A stretch of DNA of 39,511 nucleotides. Origin: Gemmatimonadota bacterium (GTDB lineage Bacteria; Gemmatimonadota; Gemmatimonadetes; Gemmatimonadales; GWC2-71-9). The position numbers and the translations under genes are program-made. How positions within the stretch are numbered: position 1 is the stretch's first letter; every line of letters starts with the position of its first letter. The stretch covers positions 1-39,511 of the forward strand of contig JAJCZX010000016.1 in assembly GCA_029262195.1 (NCBI GenBank), given 5' to 3'. This document shows positions 1 through 7,341 of the stretch, in pieces. Below the pieces are notes generated by a model. It searched no databases. It was not told the DNA's origin and saw only the letters and a program-made list of their open reading frames with translations.

Positions 1-1815
1 CCCCCTGTGAGGGGGCGACCACGTAGGAGCGCGAGCAGGGGCCGGTACCCGTTTCAATCCACGCCCCCCTGTGAGGGGGCGACTACCCCTATTTTCCAAG
101 AAGTTCAATTTATTACACACCCCGTTTCAATCCACGCCCCCCTGTGAGGGGGCGACAACCGGCAACTGTCGCCAGTCGGAGAAGGTGTTTCAATCCACGC
201 CCCCCTGTGAGGGGGCGACTCGGCCGTATGTGGATGACGACCATATCGTGTTTCAATCCACGCCCCCCTGTGAGGGGGCGACCTACGCGCTCGGCACCGG
301 TGAGCTTTTAGAAGTTTCAATCCACGCCCCCCTGTGAGGGGGCGACGTACTCCTGAAGGAGTTGCGCGATCGGGATGTTTCAATCCACGCCCCCCTGTGA
401 GGGGGCGACACCGCTCCGGCGTCGGTCTCTTCTGGCGCGTGTTTCAATCCACGCCCCCCTGTGAGGGGGCGACGTTAATGGGTCCAAAAGCAAGGACGCT
501 CTTGTTTCAATCCACGCCCCCCTGTGAGGGGGCGACCGTTGAGTGCTACCACACTAGTGACGTTCTTGTTTCAATCCACGCCCCCCTGTGAGGGGGCGAC
601 GCGTTCGCCACAAACTCGTCGGCGTCGACAATGTTTCAATCCACGCCCCCCTGTGAGGGGGCGACGGTCGCTGCCGGTTGAGACGCCACACCACCGTTTC
701 AATCCACGCCCCCCTGTGAGGGGGCGACTAACCGTCGAACTCGCCCTCACCTGCCGAGCTGTTTCAATCCACGCCCCCCTGTGAGGGGGCGACCATACCC
801 GTGCGGGTGGGCGGTCCGATGGAGTTTCAATCCACGCCCCCCTGTGAGGGGGCGACTGGATCGTCGAACAGATCCGACGAACTTGGGTTTCAATCCACGC
901 CCCCCTGTGAGGGGGCGACACCCTGGCAACTGTGCCAAGCGCCTTTTTTATGTTTCAATCCACGCCCCCCTGTGAGGGGGCGACGACTTGCGAGGCAAGG
1001 GAGTGCTAACAACTTGTTTCAATCCACGCCCCCCTGTGAGGGGGCGACCACGGTTGACGATATTTTCCTCATGTTCAGTGTTTCAATCCACGCCCCCCTG
1101 TGAGGGGGCGACATGAGGCTTTTTTGACACAGGCGGCGAACTTCAGCGTTTCAATCCACGCCCCCCTGTGAGGGGGCGACGCGATTTCGATTTCGCGTTC
1201 GTGTTGCTCTTGTTTCAATCCACGCCCCCCTGTGAGGGGGCGACAACTCGGGTGCCTTGATCGCTCCAAGGCCGAGTTTCAATCCACGCCCCCCTGTGAG
1301 GGGGCGACGATGACATCGCCATAGTGACGGACATCAGGGTTTCAATCCACGCCCCCCTGTGAGGGGGCGACCGAGAGAAAAAGATGTCATGCCCTATTAC
1401 CTGTTTCAATCCACGCCCCCCTGTGAGGGGGCGACTCGAGACGGGGCAGTTCTCGGCTAAGTATGTGTTTCAATCCACGCCCCCCTGTGAGGGGGCGACC
1501 TTGCTCGGTCGACGGGCGGTACCTGCGATGTTTCAATCCACGCCCCCCTGTGAGGGGGCGACCGAGAAGAAGTAGTACCCACCGAACCGTCCGTTTCAAT
1601 CCACGCCCCCCTGTGAGGGGGCGACGACGGCTGCAGGTTATGCGATTCATGTTCATGTTTCAATCCACGCCCCCCTGTGAGGGGGCGACTAGTGTTAGAG
1701 ACGTAACCGGTATCTTCGGGTTTCAATCCACGCCCCCCTGTGAGGGGGCGACGTTTTCTTCGGCGACGACCCGTCCGATAAAGTTTCAATCCACGCCCCC
1801 CTGTGAGGGGGCGAC
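1..1815 (-). CRISPR. Type I-C CRISPR array, 29 repeats, open at the left edge
   Basis: There are 28 full 33-bp repeats plus the last 19 bp of one more at 1-19, so the array continues beyond the window. Full repeats start at 51, 124, 187, 250, 314, 377, 441, 504, 568, 633, 696, 761, 824, 887, 952, 1016, 1080, 1148, 1212, 1276, 1339, 1403, 1467, 1530, 1593, 1657, 1720 and 1783. By eye all copies are identical. Read on the minus strand each repeat begins GTCGCCCCC and ends TGGATTGAAAC, the classic I-C form. A 7-bp stem (CGCCCCC/GGGGGCG) with a 6-nt loop precedes the 11-nt end that becomes the crRNA 5' handle. The direction therefore matches the cas operon, and the newest spacers should be near 1815. 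Spacers are mostly 30-32 bp, with one of 35 (1113-1147) and one of 40 (84-123). Confidence 0.98.
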
Positions 1816-2004
1816 CGCCGACCTACAACCCCAGGTCGGACAACAGCTTATGATACAATTGGCGCGAACCCGCTTGTGGTGTCAACCGGGTGTGATGAGC
1901 GGGGTTATATGAAACGTGGGAAGTTGTTGACTCGCAGGCGGTTGCGACGATTCGCGGACGACAGGGTAAGAGATGGTTCACTTGAGGTTCGCGCAGTTGG
2001 AGCT
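1816..2004 (-). promoter_or_regulatory. CRISPR leader
   Basis: This is the stretch between the cas2 stop codon and the first leader-proximal repeat, on the side expected from repeat orientation. On the minus strand it holds a perfect TTGACA at 1885-1880 and a TATCAT at 1855-1850. The gap between them is 24 bp, too long for an ordinary sigma-70 promoter, so the promoter assignment is uncertain. A perfect 7-bp inverted repeat, CCGACCT/AGGTCGG, with an 8-nt loop lies at 1818-1839, only 2 bp from the first repeat. A 61-codon reading frame crosses the leader and overlaps the cas2 stop by 4 nt, but nothing in its sequence supports it as a gene. Confidence 0.75.
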
Positions 2005-2295
2005 TCATACCACAATCGGGCCTTCTGGATCATAGGCTGGCTTGGCTCCGAAGTGTTCGACTCTACGCTTCCAGTTTTTACCGAGGAAGTAAAACCGCAA
2101 ACTATCCAAGTCTGAGTGAACCTCCTCTTTCAGGCGAGCGGCAAGTTCGACCCACTCGGAGGGATCGACGAGGCATTCGAATACTGAATTCTGGACCCGC
2201 TGACCACGGCTCTCGCATACCTTAGCGACTCGTCGAAGGCGTCTGCGCCCGGCTCTATCTTCTGTGTTCACATCGTAGGTGACAAGAACCATCAT
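2005..2295 (-). CDS. cas2: CRISPR-associated endoribonuclease/adaptation protein Cas2
   Basis: At 96 aa this is the normal length for Cas2, the dimeric ferredoxin-fold subunit of the Cas1-Cas2 spacer integrase. The N-terminal strand MMVLVTYDVNTED carries the conserved Asp of the family at residue 8. It is followed by a basic helix (RRRLRRVAKVCESRGQRVQ) and the NSVFECLVDPSEW strand typical of I-C Cas2. It is the last cas gene before the leader, 21 bp downstream of cas1, and is presumably translated from the cas operon mRNA. Nothing is odd in the sequence. Confidence 0.97.
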   Translation of the reverse strand: MMVLVTYDVNTEDRAGRRRLRRVAKVCESRGQRVQNSVFECLVDPSEWVELAARLKEEVHSDLDSLRFYFLGKNWKRRVEHFGAKPAYDPEGPIVV

Positions 2296-2316
2296 GTGAC
2301 ATTGGGTCCTTTCGGG

Positions 2317-3348
2317 TTATTTCCAAAAGTAGGGAGGGTATGATTCGAGATTACCTCGAATGTGCCTTGCCATCAACTGTGCCTGAATGTGCGGTACCAT
2401 ACCAAGTGGAATCCGCTCGTTAAGAAACGGGTGTAGAACTTCGTCCTGCTTTCTTTCCTGATAGGCTACCAGAACGGCTTTGCGCGTGTCGTCGTTCATC
2501 CATACGCCGCCGTCCTCCACCGATTTGAAGTGCTTCGACTTTACCTGGCCTCTGTTGATCAGCGTAAGGACCAGTCGATCACCCAACAGCGGTCGGAACT
2601 CCTCCATCAGGTCCAGCGCGAGGCTCGGCCTGCCGGGACGTTCTTTATGAAGGAAGCCGACGGCTGGATCCAGCCCGACTGTCTCCAAAGCCGATTGGAC
2701 GTCAGACCTGATTAGTGTGTAGAGAAACGAAAGGAGGGCGTTGACCGGGTCCAACGGGGGCCGTCTCGAGCGCCGGTTGAATACAAATCCCTTGTCTTTC
2801 TCGAGGATCAAGGAGTCGAAAACGCCGAAATAGGTTCGGCCCGCTTCCCCTTCAAACCCGCGGAGCGTATCGACCGAACCTCCGTCCCGGATTCTTCTCA
2901 GAATTCGCTTCAAGTTGTCGGCGGCCGACTGTAGTTTTGACTGTTGCTCGGGGACACCAGTCTCCCGCTTAGCGCGCAGTACAACCGATCTGCTGTTGGC
3001 CACCTTGGCGGCAACGATCGCCTGGACGATTCCCTGTACCCGATCCGGTGAATCCGCAAGACGGTATTGTCCCCGTCTCAGCAAAACATTACCTGACACC
3101 GGTCCCTGCATTCGGCCCAGAAACTTCCCGTAAGTGGAAAGGAATGTCAGGGCGACCCCTTTCTCTCCACACATTCCGACCAGCCAGGGGCTCACCGAGG
3201 TTCGTCCGAAGCAAACGATTCCTTCAAGAGTGTGGATTGGGATACGCAAGCGGATCTCGTTCTCCACCTTCACGACCACCGACTCGCCGTCTCGTTTCAG
3301 GTAGGCGCCATCTGAGGTGACGTACAGGACGTTGAGCAATCGTTTCAT
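2317..3348 (-). CDS. cas1: CRISPR-associated integrase Cas1 (type I-C)
   Basis: This 343-aa protein is the metal-dependent integrase that, with Cas2, inserts new spacers at the leader end of the array. The N-terminal beta domain starts MKRLLNVLYVTSDGAYL. The catalytic helical domain shows GFEGEAGRTYF (Glu168), VGFLHKERPGRPSLALDL (His234) and the following DLMEEFRP acidic cluster (about residues 246-250), which together match the Cas1 Glu-His-Glu/Asp active site. The length is usual for the I-C subfamily. The start lies 1 bp after the cas4 stop, consistent with translational coupling to cas4, which helps process prespacers in I-C systems. No damage is visible. Confidence 0.98.
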   Translation of the reverse strand: MKRLLNVLYVTSDGAYLKRDGESVVVKVENEIRLRIPIHTLEGIVCFGRTSVSPWLVGMCGEKGVALTFLSTYGKFLGRMQGPVSGNVLLRRGQYRLADSPDRVQGIVQAIVAAKVANSRSVVLRAKRETGVPEQQSKLQSAADNLKRILRRIRDGGSVDTLRGFEGEAGRTYFGVFDSLILEKDKGFVFNRRSRRPPLDPVNALLSFLYTLIRSDVQSALETVGLDPAVGFLHKERPGRPSLALDLMEEFRPLLGDRLVLTLINRGQVKSKHFKSVEDGGVWMNDDTRKAVLVAYQERKQDEVLHPFLNERIPLGMVPHIQAQLMARHIRGNLESYPPYFWK

Positions 3349-3349
3349 T

Positions 3350-4000
3350 TCAGGGCGCCTGGAGGTGACTGTCGATCATCGTCATGAGGTAATTTCGCTC
3401 GCCCGATCCGCATGAAACTTCAGGCATGCACAGATCCACGAACGAACAGTTGCCGCACATTGTGTCATTCCTTCCCGTCGGCGTTACGCCGCTCTCGAAG
3501 AGCTCGTGCATTCGGGTCGCGAGTCTCCTTGTGGTATCGCGCAATTCCTTATCACACAAAACCTCCGTCCGTCGTCGGTTTTTTCCGTAAAACAACCAGC
3601 CACGTGGTACCTGCGCGTCAAACATTTCTTCGAGGCAAAGAGCCTGAGCACACAGTTGCACCCTGTCCGCATCATGCGGTTTTGGGCGGCCGCGTTTGTA
3701 TTCGACCGGTGTGATCGGATCTTCTCCACCCGGATCATCTTTCTCGCGAAACTCCACGATATCGGCCCGGCCCGAAAGGCCCATCCTTGTTGAGAATATT
3801 CGCATCCCTCGAACTACTCTGACCCCTTTGCGCGCTTCGATCCGATCGGAATCAGCTTTTTTATGCAACAACCTTCCTTCAGCCGTGAGGCGGTTTTCTA
3901 TCCATGTTTGTTCAACATGGATGAATGCCCATTGCCGCTCACAGAACACGAGGTGTTGGAGGCCTGAGAGAGCGAGGAAATCGTCTTCAGAGTAGGTCAC
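3350..4000 (-). CDS. cas4: CRISPR-associated exonuclease Cas4
   Basis: This 216-aa RecB-like nuclease contains an Fe-S cluster and trims prespacers and helps select PAMs for Cas1-Cas2. The visible family marks are the first cluster cysteine at residue 20 (LVFCERQW), GLSGRADIVEF with the metal-binding Asp, the PVEYKRGRPK motif (Glu-x-Lys), DRVQLCAQALCLEEMF with the conserved Gln, and the C-terminal cysteine cluster MCGNCSFVDLC. All four cluster cysteines are present. It lies between cas7 (16 bp upstream) and cas1 (1 bp downstream), the standard I-C order. Confidence 0.96.
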   Translation of the reverse strand: MTYSEDDFLALSGLQHLVFCERQWAFIHVEQTWIENRLTAEGRLLHKKADSDRIEARKGVRVVRGMRIFSTRMGLSGRADIVEFREKDDPGGEDPITPVEYKRGRPKPHDADRVQLCAQALCLEEMFDAQVPRGWLFYGKNRRRTEVLCDKELRDTTRRLATRMHELFESGVTPTGRNDTMCGNCSFVDLCMPEVSCGSGERNYLMTMIDSHLQAP

Positions 4001-4016
4001 GAGTTAGAGCGCTTGT

Positions 4017-4874
4017 TCAAATCTTTTCGATTAACTCGACACCATCCGGGATTCCATCTCGATCAATGGAGAGCTCGTAATCCTCAAAGGCCCGAGCCAC
4101 CTCAACCCCTTCCTTGCGTTGAACCGTGACCGTTTCGAACAGTTTGTGTGACGGTGCCGCCCCTAGTTGATTCTCGTGTTTGAAGACCTTGAGTCCGCGT
4201 GCATTCATGCTGCCTGGTGGCCGAGCGGCGGAGGGATCGAATTGAAAGGCTTGTTCGAGGGATTCCCACAACAATTCGAGGTCGTCGTCGCCGAAACCGG
4301 TTTGATCCGCCAGGAAGGGATTCACGAAACCATGGGCCACATAAACACCGTACGGGATCGTAAACTTACGACCCATTGTGCGCTCCTTCTCAAGGTCCTT
4401 TTTGTTCGTTACCGAACTACGTGTAATAGCGTGCTCACTTGTGACGATTGGGTCTACCGAGCGGGCGAACGAAATCTGTATCGGGCCGCGGACCTGTCCG
4501 CAATTCACCTCCATGCTCATGACCGCCCCGAAAGTCCTGATGTCATAGAAGTTGGTGCACATAAAATCGGTTACGGCTTTGGCTTTGGTGAGATCTTTCG
4601 GAAGCTTTTTGGAGACCGGCTTCTCTCCGATTGCCTGGTAGGCCCTTTCGTGTGTGTTGTTCAGCACAGCCTTGTCACTGAAATAAATTTCATGAGGTGG
4701 CTTGTTCCCCCTGGTTAACGCGACGTGATTCCTGATTTTTCTTTTCAAACAGACGTCTGTAACGAGTCCGTGTCCCGTTTCTGGGTCTACCCGCGGTAGG
4801 TTGCCGGCATCCGGATCCCCGTTCGGATTGGCGTCTTTCACGTCGAAGATGTAAACAAAGTCGTAGCGGTTCAT
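4017..4874 (-). CDS. cas7: Cascade backbone protein Cas7 (Csd2), type I-C
   Basis: This 285-aa RAMP protein forms the crRNA-binding filament of the I-C Cascade. The N-terminus has the strongly conserved Csd2 signature (YDFVYIFDVKDANPNGDPDAGN, then LPRVDPETGHGLVTDVCLKR). The mid-protein block VMSMEVNCGQVRGPIQ is also characteristic. Its start codon overlaps the cas8c stop codon by 4 nt (ATGA), so the two are probably translationally coupled. The length fits the family and no defects are seen. Confidence 0.97.
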   Translation of the reverse strand: MNRYDFVYIFDVKDANPNGDPDAGNLPRVDPETGHGLVTDVCLKRKIRNHVALTRGNKPPHEIYFSDKAVLNNTHERAYQAIGEKPVSKKLPKDLTKAKAVTDFMCTNFYDIRTFGAVMSMEVNCGQVRGPIQISFARSVDPIVTSEHAITRSSVTNKKDLEKERTMGRKFTIPYGVYVAHGFVNPFLADQTGFGDDDLELLWESLEQAFQFDPSAARPPGSMNARGLKVFKHENQLGAAPSHKLFETVTVQRKEGVEVARAFEDYELSIDRDGIPDGVELIEKI

Positions 4875-6613
4875 TCGGCGGTCCCTTCTTTTTTTGTGTA
4901 AAAATCGCGTGTCTGATGGTAATATCCGATCGCAAAAAGCCCCTGGTCGGCCAAATCGAGTTGAGCCGGAAAGTCTTTGATAGGATCAACGATTTCCTGG
5001 AGGAGTTTCTCTCGGTTTACCTTGCGTCCTCCCTCGAGTTTCGCGAGGTGATGTTGGTAGGTCCGTAGCAATCTGGGGAACACGCTCCTCGGCGTTGCGG
5101 AAGCAGAACTGTAGAAGCGGTCTCGAATGGATGCGTTCACGCTGCCCAGGGCATCGCCCTGAGTCTTTTCGAGCGTAGAGAAAAGCCGCCCCAACAGGTA
5201 ACCCACATCTTCGCGTTCCAAATCGAGACTCATACTTACCTCCTTCTTGAGATTCCGTGTCAGGTAACCCTTGATGACGCAGGCTCGGGCATAATTCATC
5301 GTGCGATCTGCACGAATGCGGCGCAGAACCGCCTGGAACAAACCAACTGGATATTGAGCTCCAATGATTATTGCTCGGAGCAGGGGGCCCTCAAGGATCG
5401 GAGGGATTTCCTTCGTTTCCCGTGCGGTTTCCGCCAACAGCATCCAGGCTGGCGGAAACTCCAGATCCGCTCTCCGCTTCCCAACTGACGGTTGGGGTGT
5501 GATGCCGATGTCCAGGTGATGCTGGCGCAGGTTGTCCAGGAGTTGGCCAATGAAGTTTGAATAGAAAAAGCGGATCGACAGCCGAGCTGCGTTCGGCGAA
5601 AGGCCGAGGAGAAAAAACGGTGTCCGGTCCGGGTCAGGTTCGAGGGCTTCATACGCCGGTCGCCCTGTTCTCAACGCCTTCAGAAACACAGCGAGTTTTT
5701 CCCGTACCGACTCGTCCTGCGCCTCGTCTTGATCCAGTGCGTTCGATCCTTCCGAGAAGAATCGCGCGAAGACGCTTTCCGTTAAAGTAGGCTTTGCCGT
5801 CCAGAAGACCGCCGTTGCTTCGCCAAGTGAAAGACGGTGCCGCGGGCTGTCCAGCAACGCGTTCAATGCCTTAGCATACTGGAACGCAGCCACTTTCGAG
5901 ATGGGGGAGTTGAGGCTCTGGTTTTTGCCATACGACTCGTAGGCGTCTTCATTAAACGAAACGATAGACGCACCAGAACTCTGGGCGCCTTTCACCCCCT
6001 TTATCTTGGGGTGCGTGGGAGCAATCGGGGCAATCGTACCGGTAACAAGGCATTGGGCTTCGTCACCGGGAGGTTCCTTTGCACGTGAGTTCTCCCACCA
6101 GCCCCGGACGTCGGGATCTTCGTGGACGAGTTGGGTTTGTCCCTGAATCTGGAAGACGCCGAATCCGGTAGAGGTTTCCTTCAGCACCTCATGCTCGTTT
6201 GCCGAGGCGGGGTCCCAGTTCTCCAGGAATCTGCAAACCACAGAGAATGAAGCACAGTCAATCTCTCGTTCAAGTTCTAAATGCTTTTCCTTGAACGATC
6301 CGAAGGCCTTCAGCGTGCGGTTTGGCTTCGGATCGTCCGGTTTGAATCCCAGCATGTAGCCTGTGTTGTCCCAGAGCAGGCAGGGGTTGAGTCCTTGTCC
6401 AGGCGGTTTTGCCGTACCCGGCACCGTCTCAAGTCGCGGTCTCACGTTCTTCCCCGACGTCACTCGCACCGGCTGAATCCCAAAAAGCTCTCCGTTCGGT
6501 TTTAGAACCACTTTGAAACTTATTTTTTGGATGCTATAACCCGGGGGGGCGATTTGGTAATCAGGGTCCGTCTTCAGGCGGTCATAGAGTTCATTCAACG
6601 ATTGCAGGATCAT
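4871..6613 (-). CDS. cas8c: Cascade large subunit Cas8c (Csd1), type I-C
   Basis: This 580-aa large subunit of the type I-C effector recognises the PAM and opens the target DNA. The start MILQSLNELYDRLKTDP and the following IAPPGYSIQKISFKV block match the Csd1 family N-terminus. FSVVCRFLENWDP and LLGLSPNAARLSIRFFYS are further family-like segments. In I-C systems an internal translation start within cas8c can supply the small subunit Cas11c. I did not assign such a site here. The gene starts 2 bp after the cas5c stop and overlaps cas7 by 4 nt. Confidence 0.95.
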   Translation of the reverse strand: MILQSLNELYDRLKTDPDYQIAPPGYSIQKISFKVVLKPNGELFGIQPVRVTSGKNVRPRLETVPGTAKPPGQGLNPCLLWDNTGYMLGFKPDDPKPNRTLKAFGSFKEKHLELEREIDCASFSVVCRFLENWDPASANEHEVLKETSTGFGVFQIQGQTQLVHEDPDVRGWWENSRAKEPPGDEAQCLVTGTIAPIAPTHPKIKGVKGAQSSGASIVSFNEDAYESYGKNQSLNSPISKVAAFQYAKALNALLDSPRHRLSLGEATAVFWTAKPTLTESVFARFFSEGSNALDQDEAQDESVREKLAVFLKALRTGRPAYEALEPDPDRTPFFLLGLSPNAARLSIRFFYSNFIGQLLDNLRQHHLDIGITPQPSVGKRRADLEFPPAWMLLAETARETKEIPPILEGPLLRAIIIGAQYPVGLFQAVLRRIRADRTMNYARACVIKGYLTRNLKKEVSMSLDLEREDVGYLLGRLFSTLEKTQGDALGSVNASIRDRFYSSASATPRSVFPRLLRTYQHHLAKLEGGRKVNREKLLQEIVDPIKDFPAQLDLADQGLFAIGYYHQTRDFYTKKEGTAE

Positions 6614-6615
6614 GA

Positions 6616-7329
6616 TCAGCCTCTCGCCTGCTCAATCGGAGGCACGACATACGAACCGTTCGTCATAGTCGGCCGGAAGAAACGCGGTTCAGCGGTCAAA
6701 CGCGTCCCCCGATTCGATTCCACAATTGTCCCTTTGGCATCGGGTTCAAAAACCATATCATGGAGCATGAAGCCAAGATCAACTTCGCCGAGTAATTCTT
6801 CGGGACCGGGAGAGAATTCGTCGACGAGTTCGAAGTTGGCCGGGAACTCTCGCGACCCCAGGTAGGGGTGGTGGAAATACTGCCCCTTACGGGCGCGTCG
6901 TTTGAATTGATCAAGGTGTTTGGCCGCAGGCTTGGCGTTCGTCGGCTGGTTGGGGTCGGAGCCGAGCACCTCGACGCTGGCTTCAATCCCGTAGCACACG
7001 TCCTTTAGGATCATGCCCGCTCGTTGTTGGCGGTAATCTTCCACAGCAATCCCCAGGGTGTGATTGCCCGATTTCATTGCCATCGTCGCGTTCCGTGCGG
7101 AAATTTTACAACTAATTTCGTTGCGCCGAACGTGCGTAAAACGTATTGGCTGTAGAACGTGAATGCGTTCGATTACCCATCGCATTTGAGGCTTCCAGTA
7201 GATGGCCTCAAGGATGCCGCGGGCTGCACTTGGAGTAATCACGTCGTAGGAGACCCTCTCGACCTTCATTTCCGGGCGGTTGAACGAGGCTAGATCGCCC
7301 CAGACCCTTAACTTGATTCCATAGGACAT
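6616..7329 (-). CDS. cas5c: Cas5c (Cas5d), pre-crRNA processing RAMP protein
   Basis: This 237-aa RAMP protein replaces Cas6 in type I-C: it cleaves pre-crRNA at the base of the repeat hairpin and stays at the 5' end of Cascade. The N-terminus GIKLRVWGDLASFNRPEMK and the following SYDVITPSAARGILEAIYW are the Cas5d signature. RFTHVRRNEISCKI and HPYLGSREFPANF are further conserved blocks. No cas6 gene is present in the locus, as expected for I-C. It sits 12 bp downstream of the cas3 stop in the usual gene order. Confidence 0.97.
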   Translation of the reverse strand: MSYGIKLRVWGDLASFNRPEMKVERVSYDVITPSAARGILEAIYWKPQMRWVIERIHVLQPIRFTHVRRNEISCKISARNATMAMKSGNHTLGIAVEDYRQQRAGMILKDVCYGIEASVEVLGSDPNQPTNAKPAAKHLDQFKRRARKGQYFHHPYLGSREFPANFELVDEFSPGPEELLGEVDLGFMLHDMVFEPDAKGTIVESNRGTRLTAEPRFFRPTMTNGSYVVPPIEQARG

Positions 7330-7341
7330 ACTACCTCTCCT

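Noticed and set aside
71..1912. Many open frames on both strands through 1-1900
   Set aside because: They are produced by the identical CRISPR repeats, which lack stop codons in several frames (recurring QSTPPCEGAT, NPRPPVRGR and SPPHRGAWIET peptides).
1823..2008. 61-codon minus-strand frame overlapping the cas2 stop by ATGA
   Set aside because: It covers the CRISPR leader, has no family-like sequence, and the overlap can arise by chance.
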